Source of the DNA: Bacteroides sp.
Lineage (GTDB): Bacteria > Bacteroidota > Bacteroidia > Bacteroidales > Bacteroidaceae
DNA length: 39,760 bases
Direction of reading: 5' to 3'
NCBI RefSeq assembly: GCF_028690125.1
Contig: NZ_JAQVBV010000042.1
Location: 1-39,760 of the forward strand
Numbering within the stretch: position 1 is the first letter of the stretch; every line of letters begins with the position of its first letter. The position numbers and the translations under genes were made by a program. Shown one piece after another: positions 1 to 6,748 of the stretch. Below the pieces are notes generated by a model, which was given only the letters and a program-made list of their open reading frames with translations, was not told the DNA's origin and did not search any database.

Positions 1-120
1 GGTACCACAGCCATTGTTGCAAGAAAGCTGAACCGAAACTATGTAGGGTTTGAATTAAATCCAGAGTATGTGAGTATAGCAAACAAGAGATTAAGAAAAG
101 AATTAGGAATATTCAAATAA
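1..120 (+). CDS. DNA methyltransferase, C-terminal fragment cut by window edge
   Basis: The first 39 codons are open from the left edge to a TAA and end in a segment containing GTTAIVARKLNRNYVGFELN and PEYVSIANKRL. This is the C-terminal AdoMet-binding strand and helix typical of the beta-class N6-adenine/N4-cytosine methyltransferases (Pfam N6_N4_Mtase type), in which a GTT..VA..LNR.YVG.ELN..Y block closes the domain. It would methylate DNA, probably to protect phage DNA or to regulate it. Its catalytic (D/N)PP(Y/W) motif and target recognition part lie outside the window, so specificity cannot be told. The next small gene begins 9 bases later on the same strand, suggesting co-transcription. 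The family assignment is fairly secure from this motif; an orphan methyltransferase is more likely than a restriction pair, but that is inference. Confidence 0.8.
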   Translation, partial: GTTAIVARKLNRNYVGFELNPEYVSIANKRLRKELGIFK

Positions 121-128
121 ATTTAAAA

Positions 129-347
129 ATGAATAAGATAAAAATCGAAATTACTCCTGATGGCTGGGAGAGTACTGTAATCATTGACGGTAAAGAGTAT
201 AAAGAGAAGCATGTTGCAACAGCATTTGGTTCTGAAAGTATCGAAGGTAATTTTGAAAGTGAAGACGGTATACCAGAAGAAGTATACGACGCATTAAATT
301 CATCTTTCCCCTTCGAATGTATGCAAGCATTATATTCAATCGAATAA
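129..347 (+). CDS. Small acidic protein, function unknown
   Basis: This 72-residue ORF starts with ATG 9 bases after the methyltransferase stop. The protein is acidic and begins with a short beta-rich stretch (KIKIEITPDGWESTVIIDGKEY) that could form a hairpin. It has no cysteine pair, membrane segment or recognisable catalytic motif. Tight spacing and shared strand suggest it is translated from the same early message as the methyltransferase. I do not recognise the family. An opposite-strand ORF covers the same stretch but has no start signal in a sensible place and runs into the promoter of the next gene, so the plus-strand reading is preferred. Role unknown; a small early phage accessory protein is the most that can be said. 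Confidence 0.6.
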   Translation: MNKIKIEITPDGWESTVIIDGKEYKEKHVATAFGSESIEGNFESEDGIPEEVYDALNSSFPFECMQALYSIE

Positions 348-375
348 TATTCAAAACTAAAAAGTAATGAGGTAA

Positions 376-396
376 ACCGAGCCTCTGAAACTCGGT
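376..396 (+). other. Short hairpin in the intergenic region before the operator-bearing promoter
   Basis: ACCGAG at 376-381 and CTCGGT at 391-396 form a 6-bp stem around a 9-base loop, 29 bases after the 72-residue gene. No T-tract follows, so it is at best a weak terminator or RNA stabiliser for the upstream message. Confidence 0.35.
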
Positions 397-442
397 AATA
401 GATCTTTGACGTATTGGATTTACCGCTTGATGTTATACAACA

Positions 443-495
443 TACAAATATTTGTAGTAATCTTATTGGTAATACAAATATTTGTAGTATCTTTG
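443..495 (+). promoter_or_regulatory. Early promoter with two identical 14-bp palindromic operators
   Basis: A perfect Bacteroides -7 box TATCTTTG lies at 488-495, with TTG at 466-468 as a -33 element 19 bases upstream. The perfect palindrome TACAAATATTTGTA occurs at 443-456 and again at 473-486, with centres 30 bp apart. Each copy sits in a longer direct repeat, ATACAAATATTTGTAGTA. The second palindrome fills the spacer and abuts the -7 box, so a bound dimer would block initiation; the first lies just upstream of the -33 element. This is the expected layout of a repressor-controlled early promoter. The likely regulators are the two helix-turn-helix-like proteins encoded immediately downstream, which would make the circuit autoregulated. 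Confidence 0.75.
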
Positions 496-523
496 TGCTA
501 TAAGAAATAAAGCAATAAAGATT

Positions 524-958
524 ATGAGTAAGTATTATCAAATAAATGGATTAAAGGTGAGAGTTTCAGATCACGAACCTAACACCGGTCTTAGAGGATC
601 GAGTGATATTTATCTTTATGTCAAATCTGCATGTAATGAGCTTCTTTCTATCGAGGCTCAATTAGAGGCTATCTGTGATAAGAAAGGATATAACATGTCT
701 GATTTTCGGACTATAATAAATGACTGGAAAGATGGTACTTATGGCATACATACTTTTGAAGATGTAGTTGAAGAAGTTGAAAACGACGCCGCTTGCAGTG
801 TGGTTCCTGAATTAATCGCTTCATATAGAGAAAGTAATGATGAAAAATTGAAGGGATATTCATTGTCAAAATTTGCGAAGCATCCTGAAATTAAGGCTTT
901 GTCTGAGGAGACGGGAGTGTCGCAAAGTTACATAAAGAAATACTTTAATATTAGATAA
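524..958 (+). CDS. Putative early regulator with C-terminal helix-turn-helix-like segment
   Basis: A 144-residue protein is the first gene behind the operator-bearing promoter. Residues about 1-35 look beta-rich, 36-75 contain helices, and the C-terminus (about 118-144, EIKALSEETGVSQSYIKKYFN) has the spacing of a helix-turn-helix with a basic recognition helix. That C-terminal reading is mine from the pattern A..TGVS.SYI.KY and has not been tested. The next gene starts one base after its stop codon, so both are surely on one message. The two palindromic operators in the promoter suggest that either this protein or its neighbour binds them and regulates its own synthesis. I cannot name the family. 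It may instead be a replication accessory protein with a DNA-binding tail. Confidence 0.65.
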   Translation: MSKYYQINGLKVRVSDHEPNTGLRGSSDIYLYVKSACNELLSIEAQLEAICDKKGYNMSDFRTIINDWKDGTYGIHTFEDVVEEVENDAACSVVPELIASYRESNDEKLKGYSLSKFAKHPEIKALSEETGVSQSYIKKYFNIR

Positions 959-959
959 T

Positions 960-1235
960 ATGGATAAACAAAATTACAGAGAAGTCTTGGGGCAAAGGCT
1001 TCAAGAATTTAGAGAATCTCGGAATATGTCAAGGTATGCAGTAGCTCAAAAAGGGAAAATACGTGATGAGCAGGTGAAGGCAGTTGAGGAAGGTGTAACC
1101 AACTACACGATAGATGTATTCCTCGGATATATTGCCGGATCAGACTTGTATATGTATTTTGCAGAGAAAGATAAAGAAAAAAAAATTGATTTGAAAGAAA
1201 TGCTCACAAAGGGGAAAGAAAATCTACCCAAATAA
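960..1235 (+). CDS. XRE/Cro-like DNA-binding protein
   Basis: This 91-residue protein has the layout of a small XRE-family regulator: LGQRLQEFRESRNMSRYAVA in the first helices (about 9-29), a second helix with EQVKAVEEG (about 38-46) and a helical scaffold ending near residue 70, followed by a lysine-rich tail. The pattern R....R...MS.YAVA....I....V..VEEG matches the lambda Cro/434 repressor fold, where the helix before VEEG contacts DNA. It is coupled to the upstream gene by a one-base gap and is followed by two terminators. It is a good candidate for the protein that binds the TACAAATATTTGTA operators, although the upstream gene is an alternative. There is no peptidase or oligomerisation domain, so it is more Cro-like than a full CI repressor. 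Confidence 0.75.
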   Translation: MDKQNYREVLGQRLQEFRESRNMSRYAVAQKGKIRDEQVKAVEEGVTNYTIDVFLGYIAGSDLYMYFAEKDKEKKIDLKEMLTKGKENLPK

Positions 1236-1247
1236 ATTCAGTATAAA

Positions 1248-1309
1248 GGCGGTAAGTTCAACACTCACCGCCTTTTTTGTGCCTGGGCGGATAAGTTCAG
1301 GCACTTTTT
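1248..1309 (+). terminator. Two consecutive rho-independent terminators after the early regulators
   Basis: The first stem pairs GGCGGTAAGT (1248-1257) with ACTCACCGCC (1263-1272), with one internal mismatch, a 5-base loop and a T6 tract. The second pairs GTGCCTG (1279-1285) with CAGGCAC (1298-1304) and ends in TTTTT. Together they should end the message of the two regulators. Confidence 0.85.
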
Positions 1310-1334
1310 ATTTAACGTAAAACCTAGGAGAAAA

Positions 1335-1544
1335 ATAAATATATTAAAAGAAGCATTTGATTTAGCCATTTGCCAGTACAAAGAAGAATATGGCGAAGAC
1401 GCAAAGATAGAAGAAGGTGAAGAATTTGCTACGGTATTCAATGATGCCGTGCTAATAATTGGGCTTGAAAATAAACAAATATCTATTAAGGTATTGACTG
1501 GTAAACCCTATTTTATAGATCAAAATTTGAATTTAACAGAATAA
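1335..1544 (+). CDS. Small acidic ORF lacking an ATG/GTG/TTG start; ATA in the start position
   Basis: An open frame of 69 codons ends at TAA 1542-1544 and has plausible protein composition (ILKEAFDLAICQYKEEYG, then KIEEGEEFATVFNDAVLIIG). No ATG, GTG or TTG lies at its head. An ATA codon at 1335-1337 sits 4 bases behind AGGAG (1326-1330), exactly where a start would be expected. I infer either initiation at ATA, which is rare, or a gene whose ATG has mutated to ATA and is now silent or poorly expressed. It is followed 22 bases later by another small gene with a good ribosome site. Function is not recognisable; the predicted fold is mixed alpha/beta with an acidic centre. The composition argues for a real gene, but this is not proven. 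Confidence 0.45.
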   Translation: MNILKEAFDLAICQYKEEYGEDAKIEEGEEFATVFNDAVLIIGLENKQISIKVLTGKPYFIDQNLNLTE

Positions 1545-1566
1545 CAAGTAATAAGGAGTAGGAAGT

Positions 1567-1779
1567 ATGAGAGAAAATATTTTGTCTGAAAGTAAGGGGG
1601 AAGAACCTGTAAGGGAAGATCGCCGTTTGAGAAACCTAAAGTATCAAATGAGAAAGAAAGGTTATGTTATCAACGACAAAGATCGTGTATGCGTCCTTTC
1701 TGATGAAGATAAACGATCTCCATTACAAGAAAAGAGAATTAAGACATTTTCTTTTCGCCTACAATATAAAATGCTCTAG
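1567..1779 (+). CDS. Small highly charged protein, function unknown
   Basis: This 70-residue ORF has a well placed ribosome site (AAGGAG at 1553-1558) before its ATG. The protein is rich in Arg, Lys, Glu and Asp, with basic clusters DRRLRNLKYQMRKKG (about 19-33) and EKRIKTFSFRL (about 55-65), which would fit nucleic-acid binding or a protein partner role. No cysteine motif or membrane segment is seen. A 59-base gap separates it from the primase-helicase gene, so it is probably co-transcribed with it and could be a replication accessory. The family is not recognised and the role is inference from position only. Confidence 0.6.
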   Translation: MRENILSESKGEEPVREDRRLRNLKYQMRKKGYVINDKDRVCVLSDEDKRSPLQEKRIKTFSFRLQYKML

Positions 1780-1838
1780 TTAGCCCATGTACCCCAAGAG
1801 GATAGAACAAAGTTTATAACCGTGTAACTTTAGAAGTT

Positions 1839-4772
1839 ATGATTAAAGTTAGTGACATTTATAGCAAAACGCATGATGGACTAGATATAATCTTAGATTA
1901 TTATCCACAGGCCGAAGAATGCGTCGATAACAAAAAGAAATTTAAACGCCGCCCAGAAGAAGACGACGCTTCGGCATGTATCAAGAAATTCAAAGTAAAT
2001 AACGATTATGAAGTCTATAAAGTGACGGACTTTGGAGATCAGTCTACGGCAATGTCCCCGATTGATATTTGCATGTATGAAGAGGGTATATCTTTTTCAG
2101 AAGCTATTTTTAAGTTGGCAAGTCGTTATAATGTGACTAACGAACTTAATAAATCAGTCAATAAGCCGGATATTAGAAAGCGACCGGCCAAAGCTGACGA
2201 AAAGGAAGGATCCCGTTTCTTTGAACTTGAAAAAACATTCACGGCGGATCAACTTAAAATCATGGGGCCGCGCGTAAAACAGGAACATGTTGATCGGTTA
2301 AATTGGTATGTGGCAAAATCTATATCTTATGTTAAGAATCGGGAAGTTACCACTAAATACACAACGCCTACCTATCCTATATTTATGCGTGAATGTATTG
2401 TACAGTCCAGTAATGATTCTGAAAAGGTTGTTAAGTTCTACAAGATATATGAGCCGTTGAACCCGGATAAGCAATGGCGTTTTAGCTATACTCCGGACGG
2501 GGTGAAGCCCAAAGAGTTTATTAACGGCCTGGAAGAGCTAAAGAAATTGTACCGGGAATATAATGCACAGGAAGAAGCCCTATTCAGGAATGATCCTAAA
2601 AATAACGAGGATAAGCCCTACAAAGAAAAGAAACTCGAAGAAGCTTTCATTTGTTCAGGTGAACGCGATTCGCTTTGTGTTGCTTCGCTTGGCTATTCTC
2701 CTTTGTGGTTCAACTCTGAAACCTACAAAGTAAGCCCGGAAGAGATTAAGGAAATATATAAGTATGTAGAAAAACTATATAATATACCGGATATCGATTC
2801 GACCGGTATAAGGAAGGCTACGGAATTAGCGCTTAAGTACATGGATATCTTAACGGTCTGGCTACCTTCTTGGCTGACTACCTATAAAGATTGGCGAGGA
2901 AAACCACGAAAAGATTTCCGGGACTTCATGGAGTTAAGGCAGAGGAATGAAGATTTTAGGAACCTTCTTAAAATGGCTATGCCAGCCCGATTTTGGGAGA
3001 TAACGCAAAATGAGAAAACCGGGAAGAAACAGTACGAAATAGATGCGGATTGCCTACATTATTTTTTGAAACTAAACGGATTTCATGCCTTACGGGATGA
3101 AAATTCGGCTAATACTCAATATGTGCGCGTAGTAGGACGGATCGTTTCGTCTATAAAGGGGAAGGATATAAGAACGTTCCTTCGCCAATTTGCGAGGGAA
3201 CGTTACTTGGATCGGAACATTCGTAATTTGATCCTAAATTCGCCACGTATGAGCGATGGGGCATTGGAGAATCTGGACGAAATAACGCTGGACTTTACAA
3301 GTTATACCAGGAAGAGCCAGTATTTTTTCTTCCCTAATGCTGTATGGGAAGTTACAGGGGGTAAGATAGAAACCCAATTGGCGAACATGGGCATTACAGA
3401 CCGCTATGTTTGGGAAGAAAATGTAATACCACACAATGTTAAGGTATTACCGGATATGTTTACAATAAAAAGGAATAAACTTTCGGATGGGACGGATGCT
3501 TGGGATATCGACATACACGAACATGCTAGTAATATTTTTCGATACTTAATTAATACGAGTAGAACACACTGGCGGAAAGAGTTAGAATATTCCCTGGATC
3601 ATTTGGACAATGAGGAAGCGGATCGATATCGACTAGAACATATTTTTGATATTGCAGGGCCTAATCTGGAACCGGCAGAAATAGCGGAGCAAAAACAGAA
3701 TTTGATAAATAAGATTTTTGCGATCGGCTATATTCTTCACCGGTATAAATCACCGTCCCGCGCCTGGTCACCTTATGCGATGGATAATAAACTAGGAGAA
3801 GACGGGGATAGTAACGGAAGATCCGGAAAATCTTTTCTTTTTAAAACTTTCGATCACTTTATGAAGACTGTTAAGTTGTCCGGTCGTAATCCTAAATTGA
3901 TGGATAATCCCCACGTGTTCGATCAGATCACCCAACATACCGACTTTTTATTAATAGATGATTGCGACAGATATACTTCTACCGGTTTGTTTTACGACGT
4001 TATTTCGTCTGACATGACCGTAAACCCGAAGAACAATCAATCATTCAACATACCTTATAAGGATAGTCCGAAAATTGGATTTACAACAAACTTTGTGCCG
4101 GTGGATTTTGATCCATCAACAGAAGGAAGGTTGCTTTATATGGTATTTTCAGACTATTATCACCAACGTACACCGGATAATGACTATTTGGAAACAAGAT
4201 CTATTCGGGATGATTTCGGTAAGAATTTACTAACAGACTATAACGAGGAAGAATGGAACCAGGATATTAACTTCATGTTGCAATGTTGCAAGTTCTATCT
4301 TTCATTGATTGATGATTCAGTTAAGATACTGCCCCCAATGGATAACATCATGCGTCGAAAATATAAAGCTGATATGGGGGCCGGTTTTGAAGATTGGGCT
4401 AAAGGATACTTTGCCGAAGATGGGGATAAGGTTAATGTATTAGTCGATAGGCAATCTGCTTTCCAGGACTTCATAAACTTTTCTGGTATGCGTAAATGTA
4501 CCATGCAGCGTTTTACGAAAGCTCTAAAAGGATTTGCGAATCTCACGCCTTATGTGAAATGTCTTAATCCAGAAGTTATGCGAAATAGTTCTGGGCGTAT
4601 CACCAGAAAGATAGATGGTAAATCCTGTGATATGATCTATATTCAGACTGTTAGCGCCACTGGAATTAATGATATGGAGATGGGGGAGAGTGAAGCAAAC
4701 CGGACGCCTGCACAAACAGTGATTAAAGGTTTTACCGATACAAAAACTGATTCTGGGAATGTGCCTTTCTAA
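1839..4772 (+). CDS. Phage primase-helicase: degenerate CHC2-like domain, TOPRIM and SF3-type helicase
   Basis: A 977-residue replication protein that should prime and unwind phage DNA at the fork. Residues about 5-100 follow the DnaG-type zinc-binding domain, ending in PIDICMYEEGISFSEAIFKLASRYNV, but the zinc-ligand Cys/His positions are replaced (RPEE and FGDQ where CPFH and FGCG are usual). A TOPRIM-like core follows: FICSGERDSLCVASLGYSPLW near 270 supplies the acidic residue, and DIDSTGIRKA near 317 the DxD pair. The C-terminal part is an SF3/D5-like ATPase: Walker A SNGRSGKS near 658-665, Walker B FLLIDD near 703, and the motif C/sensor GFTTNF near 746. The next gene overlaps its end by 14 bases, and a repeat-rich non-coding region that may be the origin lies just downstream. 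Polymerase is not encoded here, so host polymerase is probably used. Confidence 0.85.
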   Translation: MIKVSDIYSKTHDGLDIILDYYPQAEECVDNKKKFKRRPEEDDASACIKKFKVNNDYEVYKVTDFGDQSTAMSPIDICMYEEGISFSEAIFKLASRYNVTNELNKSVNKPDIRKRPAKADEKEGSRFFELEKTFTADQLKIMGPRVKQEHVDRLNWYVAKSISYVKNREVTTKYTTPTYPIFMRECIVQSSNDSEKVVKFYKIYEPLNPDKQWRFSYTPDGVKPKEFINGLEELKKLYREYNAQEEALFRNDPKNNEDKPYKEKKLEEAFICSGERDSLCVASLGYSPLWFNSETYKVSPEEIKEIYKYVEKLYNIPDIDSTGIRKATELALKYMDILTVWLPSWLTTYKDWRGKPRKDFRDFMELRQRNEDFRNLLKMAMPARFWEITQNEKTGKKQYEIDADCLHYFLKLNGFHALRDENSANTQYVRVVGRIVSSIKGKDIRTFLRQFARERYLDRNIRNLILNSPRMSDGALENLDEITLDFTSYTRKSQYFFFPNAVWEVTGGKIETQLANMGITDRYVWEENVIPHNVKVLPDMFTIKRNKLSDGTDAWDIDIHEHASNIFRYLINTSRTHWRKELEYSLDHLDNEEADRYRLEHIFDIAGPNLEPAEIAEQKQNLINKIFAIGYILHRYKSPSRAWSPYAMDNKLGEDGDSNGRSGKSFLFKTFDHFMKTVKLSGRNPKLMDNPHVFDQITQHTDFLLIDDCDRYTSTGLFYDVISSDMTVNPKNNQSFNIPYKDSPKIGFTTNFVPVDFDPSTEGRLLYMVFSDYYHQRTPDNDYLETRSIRDDFGKNLLTDYNEEEWNQDINFMLQCCKFYLSLIDDSVKILPPMDNIMRRKYKADMGAGFEDWAKGYFAEDGDKVNVLVDRQSAFQDFINFSGMRKCTMQRFTKALKGFANLTPYVKCLNPEVMRNSSGRITRKIDGKSCDMIYIQTVSATGINDMEMGESEANRTPAQTVIKGFTDTKTDSGNVPF

Positions 4773-5076
4773 ATATAAACTAAAAAGCTACCAGGAATTT
4801 AGGGATCTGATGCAGGTGCCGGGGTTCTATGAATTTGCTAAGCCGGTATACGACTTTTTGGAAGTGATGGAAGAAGGGACTATCTTCAATTTCGCTACAA
4901 AATGCCAGGATGAACAAAAACTGGAATGGTTTATTAAGGTAGCATGTTTGTTTATATGGTGTGGGCATTTTGAGTATGAGTTTAACGATGATTTTACAAA
5001 GATAAGGCGTAAACGTATGATGGAGATCGAAAAAAAATGGAAAGAAGAGTATTACGAAAGGTTGCGAAACAGCTAA
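4759..5076 (+). CDS. Small protein overlapping the primase-helicase gene
   Basis: The ATG lies inside the last codons of the primase-helicase gene (14-base overlap), so translation is probably coupled. The 105-residue product is helical, with aromatic-rich segments (YEFAKPVYDFLEVMEE, EWFIKVACLFIWCGHFEYEF) and a basic C-terminus (KIRRKRMMEIEKKWKEEYYERL) likely to form a charged helix. No enzyme motif is visible. Overlap with the replication gene and a strong terminator 45 bases after its stop suggest it closes the replication operon, perhaps as a helicase loader or partner, but that is only inference from context. The hydrophobic stretch WFIKVACLFIWCG is short for a membrane span. Confidence 0.65.
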   Translation: MCLSKYKLKSYQEFRDLMQVPGFYEFAKPVYDFLEVMEEGTIFNFATKCQDEQKLEWFIKVACLFIWCGHFEYEFNDDFTKIRRKRMMEIEKKWKEEYYERLRNS

Positions 5077-5120
5077 TTATATGCCTACATTGCGTCCAGG
5101 ACTGCAACGAAAGGTACAAA

Positions 5121-5158
5121 GTAAAAAGGTCAGATACAGAAGTGTCTGACCTTTTTAC
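5121..5158 (+). terminator. Strong bidirectional terminator closing the replication operon
   Basis: GTAAAAAGGTCAGATAC (5121-5137) pairs with GTGTCTGACCTTTTTAC (5142-5158) in a 17-bp stem with one wobble pair and a 4-base loop. T-rich ends on both strands allow termination in both directions. Confidence 0.9.
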
Positions 5159-5166
5159 TTGAAAAG

Positions 5167-5182
5167 CGCCCGGCGCCGGGCG
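5167..5182. repeat. Perfect 16-bp GC-only palindrome
   Basis: CGCCCGGCGCCGGGCG reads identically on both strands and is entirely G/C in an otherwise AT-rich non-coding stretch, 8 bases after the terminator stem. It could bind a dimeric protein or be a nuclease or methylation site. Its role is unknown. Confidence 0.6.
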
Positions 5183-5229
5183 ACCTATCTTCCGGTTTCC
5201 CCTTACCCCTTCTCTTTTTACTACTAAAA

Positions 5230-5490
5230 TTTTGTAACTCTGTATCCTATGTTTGAAAAAGAAGATAAGTGTCTAATAATAAGAAAGATAATTGGTTTCA
5301 AACTTGGTTTCAAACTTGGTTACAAACTTGGTTACAAAAAAACAATGTTTGTAACCTTGCATTTTGTGACGGTGGGAAATAGCTTGGTTACAAACTGTTT
5401 TTTCTCTTATTTTTTTGTATCATGGTTTTGTAGCTAAAATAAAATATTGATATATAGTGAGTTAGGATAAGAAAGTTACAGGTTACAAAA
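5230..5490 (+). repeat. Iteron-like cluster, candidate phage replication origin
   Basis: Four head-to-tail 12-bp units run without gaps from 5292 to 5339: two TTGGTTTCAAAC copies, one TTGGTTACAAAC and one TTGGTTACAAAA. Related sites flank them: the reverse complement GTTTGTAACC at 5347-5356, TTGGTTACAAAC at 5384-5395, GGTTACAAAA at 5481-5490, and TTTTGTAAC on the other strand at 5230-5238. Tandem sites with flanking copies in both orientations beside a primase-helicase gene and in AT-rich DNA are typical of a replication origin or a multi-site operator. The ORF that crosses the cluster (5249-5437) is low complexity because of the repeats and is not considered a gene. Confidence 0.65.
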
Positions 5491-5658
5491 TTACAAAGAT
5501 TTAGAGCGAAATTTGAAAAAACAGACGATTGAAGAGTATGCTTAGTAAGCGGTAAATTTATCGCTTATTCTTTGTTGTAAATATATTTATGTTCTTTGCA
5601 GTAGAATCAATAGTTTAATTTATTGTATACATAATTCTGTTAATCAGTATTTTATTTG

Positions 5659-5666
5659 TATTTTTG
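5659..5666 (+). promoter_or_regulatory. Bacteroides-type -7 box before the 5683 gene
   Basis: TATTTTTG matches TAnnTTTG exactly, 16 bases before the ATG at 5683. No clear -33 TTTG is present. Because the box overlaps the alternative upstream ATG at 5656, it argues for the downstream start. Confidence 0.55.
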
Positions 5667-5682
5667 TAGTAAAATTCAAATT

Positions 5683-6171
5683 ATGATAACAACGAAAATA
5701 ACAATCGAAGCACATTTGACGGAATATTGCTGGTCTAAATTTTCCGCAGATCCAGACGGGGCACCAGTGAAGTTCCCCGATAATTTGGATATCTATCATC
5801 TTATTTATGATTTGCTAGAAAAGCGACCGATAAACAGTTCTAGGGATCAGGGTAATTTAGAAATAATATTGCCGGATCGTAGGGAAGGGGATCTAGCCGG
5901 AGGGAAATCTCCAGAACGTTTCAATTATCTAGGAATACGCAGTCAAAAGATACTTAATAAGAAAATAAAACTAATGATGCGTGCAGAGCTTCACGATTTG
6001 ATAGATGAAAATAAACACAAATTCGGAATCGATCAGATCCAGTCTGTACACTACTTTATGAAGAAATATTGTATTGAATCAATAACCGAAGAAGCATTGC
6101 AGAAAGATTACCAGCGGTGGAGAGACAATATAAGACGTTCAAGTAAAAAGCGTCCATACAAGAAAAAGTAG
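5683..6171 (+). CDS. Basic-tailed protein common in Bacteroidales mobile elements; possible regulator
   Basis: This 162-residue protein is read from the ATG at 5683 rather than 5656, because the latter lies in the promoter. It resembles, from memory, a protein found widely in Bacteroidales phages and integrative elements. Visible blocks are IEAHLTEYCWSKF (N-terminus), a central segment with LEIILPDRREG, a helical stretch LMMRAELHDLIDENKHKFGI and a C-terminus YQRWRDNIRRSSKKRPYKKK. The strongly basic tail suggests nucleic-acid binding. It stands alone between the repeat-rich region and the first virion genes, and follows a promoter of the early class. I infer it could be a late-gene activator, which would fit the five GTCCTTT-type promoters downstream, but no experiment or motif proves this. 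Confidence 0.7.
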   Translation: MITTKITIEAHLTEYCWSKFSADPDGAPVKFPDNLDIYHLIYDLLEKRPINSSRDQGNLEIILPDRREGDLAGGKSPERFNYLGIRSQKILNKKIKLMMRAELHDLIDENKHKFGIDQIQSVHYFMKKYCIESITEEALQKDYQRWRDNIRRSSKKRPYKKK

Positions 6172-6223
6172 AAGTTTTTTTCACCTACGAAGTGTATCTT
6201 AATGTCCTTTTTTTGCGGGAATC

Positions 6224-6253
6224 TTGCCGAAAAAGTGCCGGAAAAATGCGGAG
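6224..6253 (+). repeat. Short imperfect tandem repeat upstream of the 6281 gene
   Basis: Two 11-12-base units, TTGCCGAAAAA and GTGCCGGAAAAA, are followed by a partial third (TGCGGAG). They lie between the basic protein gene and the next gene. A protein-binding role is possible but the repeat is short. Confidence 0.3.
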
Positions 6254-6280
6254 TGATTGAATATCAAATAGTTATATAGT

Positions 6281-6709
6281 ATGAAAACAAAGAAAACACC
6301 TTATTCAGCAGCTAATTCGCTTCGACTGATACCGATAGACAAAATTAATCGTTTTGCCCTAATTATGTCACGTGCTTTTTTTTCCTTCCAAAATGGAGAT
6401 TATGAAATTCCAATCGTGCCAGGATCATTTACACCTGACATCCAACCGGAAGAAGCGGAAGGTGGCCTTATATATAATGTAGGGCATACGTTTAATGTTG
6501 CCCTGATCGATATAGCTAATGAACACTTGCTGGCTGCATTGAGCAAACAAGAGTTAATCGCCATTTATACCAATGAAGCCGGGTACGAAATTGTATCTGG
6601 AACACAACAAACACCATTGGCGTTTACTTATGCAAAGGTAGCCGGGCAATATCAATGTAAACTAACCGGGATAATGTCACATTCAGAAGCCTTTTATAGT
6701 CCTTTCTAG
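6281..6709 (+). CDS. Putative small virion protein of unknown role
   Basis: A 142-residue protein precedes the head protease gene. Its N-terminus is basic (MKTKKTPYSAANSLRLIPIDKINRF) and the rest looks beta-rich with hydrophobic strands: GGLIYNVGHTFNVALIDI, LIAIYTNEAGYEIVSG, LAFTYAKVAGQYQCKLTGIM. There is no signal peptide or catalytic motif. Position at the front of the head module, and an all-beta look, fit a minor head or tail structural protein, but I do not recognise a named family. The first late promoter of the GTCCTTT class begins inside its last codons (6699), so its own transcript probably ends or is topped up there. A GTCCTTT also occurs 77 bases upstream of its ATG but lacks the matching TTTG. 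Confidence 0.65.
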   Translation: MKTKKTPYSAANSLRLIPIDKINRFALIMSRAFFSFQNGDYEIPIVPGSFTPDIQPEEAEGGLIYNVGHTFNVALIDIANEHLLAALSKQELIAIYTNEAGYEIVSGTQQTPLAFTYAKVAGQYQCKLTGIMSHSEAFYSPF

Positions 6710-6733
6710 CCCGCTTTTAAACGGTTTCTTTTG
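6699..6733 (+). promoter_or_regulatory. Late-class promoter for the head protease (GTCCTTT-N24-TTTG)
   Basis: GTCCTTT at 6699-6705 is followed after exactly 24 bases by TTTG (6730-6733) in the octamer TTCTTTTG, one change from TAnnTTTG. The upstream half lies inside the previous coding sequence. Transcription would begin about 6738-6741, downstream of the TTG at 6731 and just before the GTG at 6749. Confidence 0.6.
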
Positions 6734-6748
6734 CAGAAAAAAGAAACC

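Noticed and set aside
113..541. 142-codon minus-strand ORF
   Set aside because: It opposes the operator region and the 72-residue gene, has no promoter or ribosome site, and its composition looks like a shadow frame.
5292..5339. Possible CRISPR-like array
   Set aside because: The 12-bp units are contiguous with no spacers and no cas genes are near.
5249..5437. 62-codon plus-strand ORF across the iteron cluster
   Set aside because: Its GFKLGFKLGYKLGYK stretch comes directly from the 12-bp tandem repeats, the rest is low complexity, and no ribosome site precedes it.
6204..6238. Sixth GTCCTTT site before the 6281 gene
   Set aside because: The TTTG expected 24 bases later is absent, so it does not fit the late promoter pattern.
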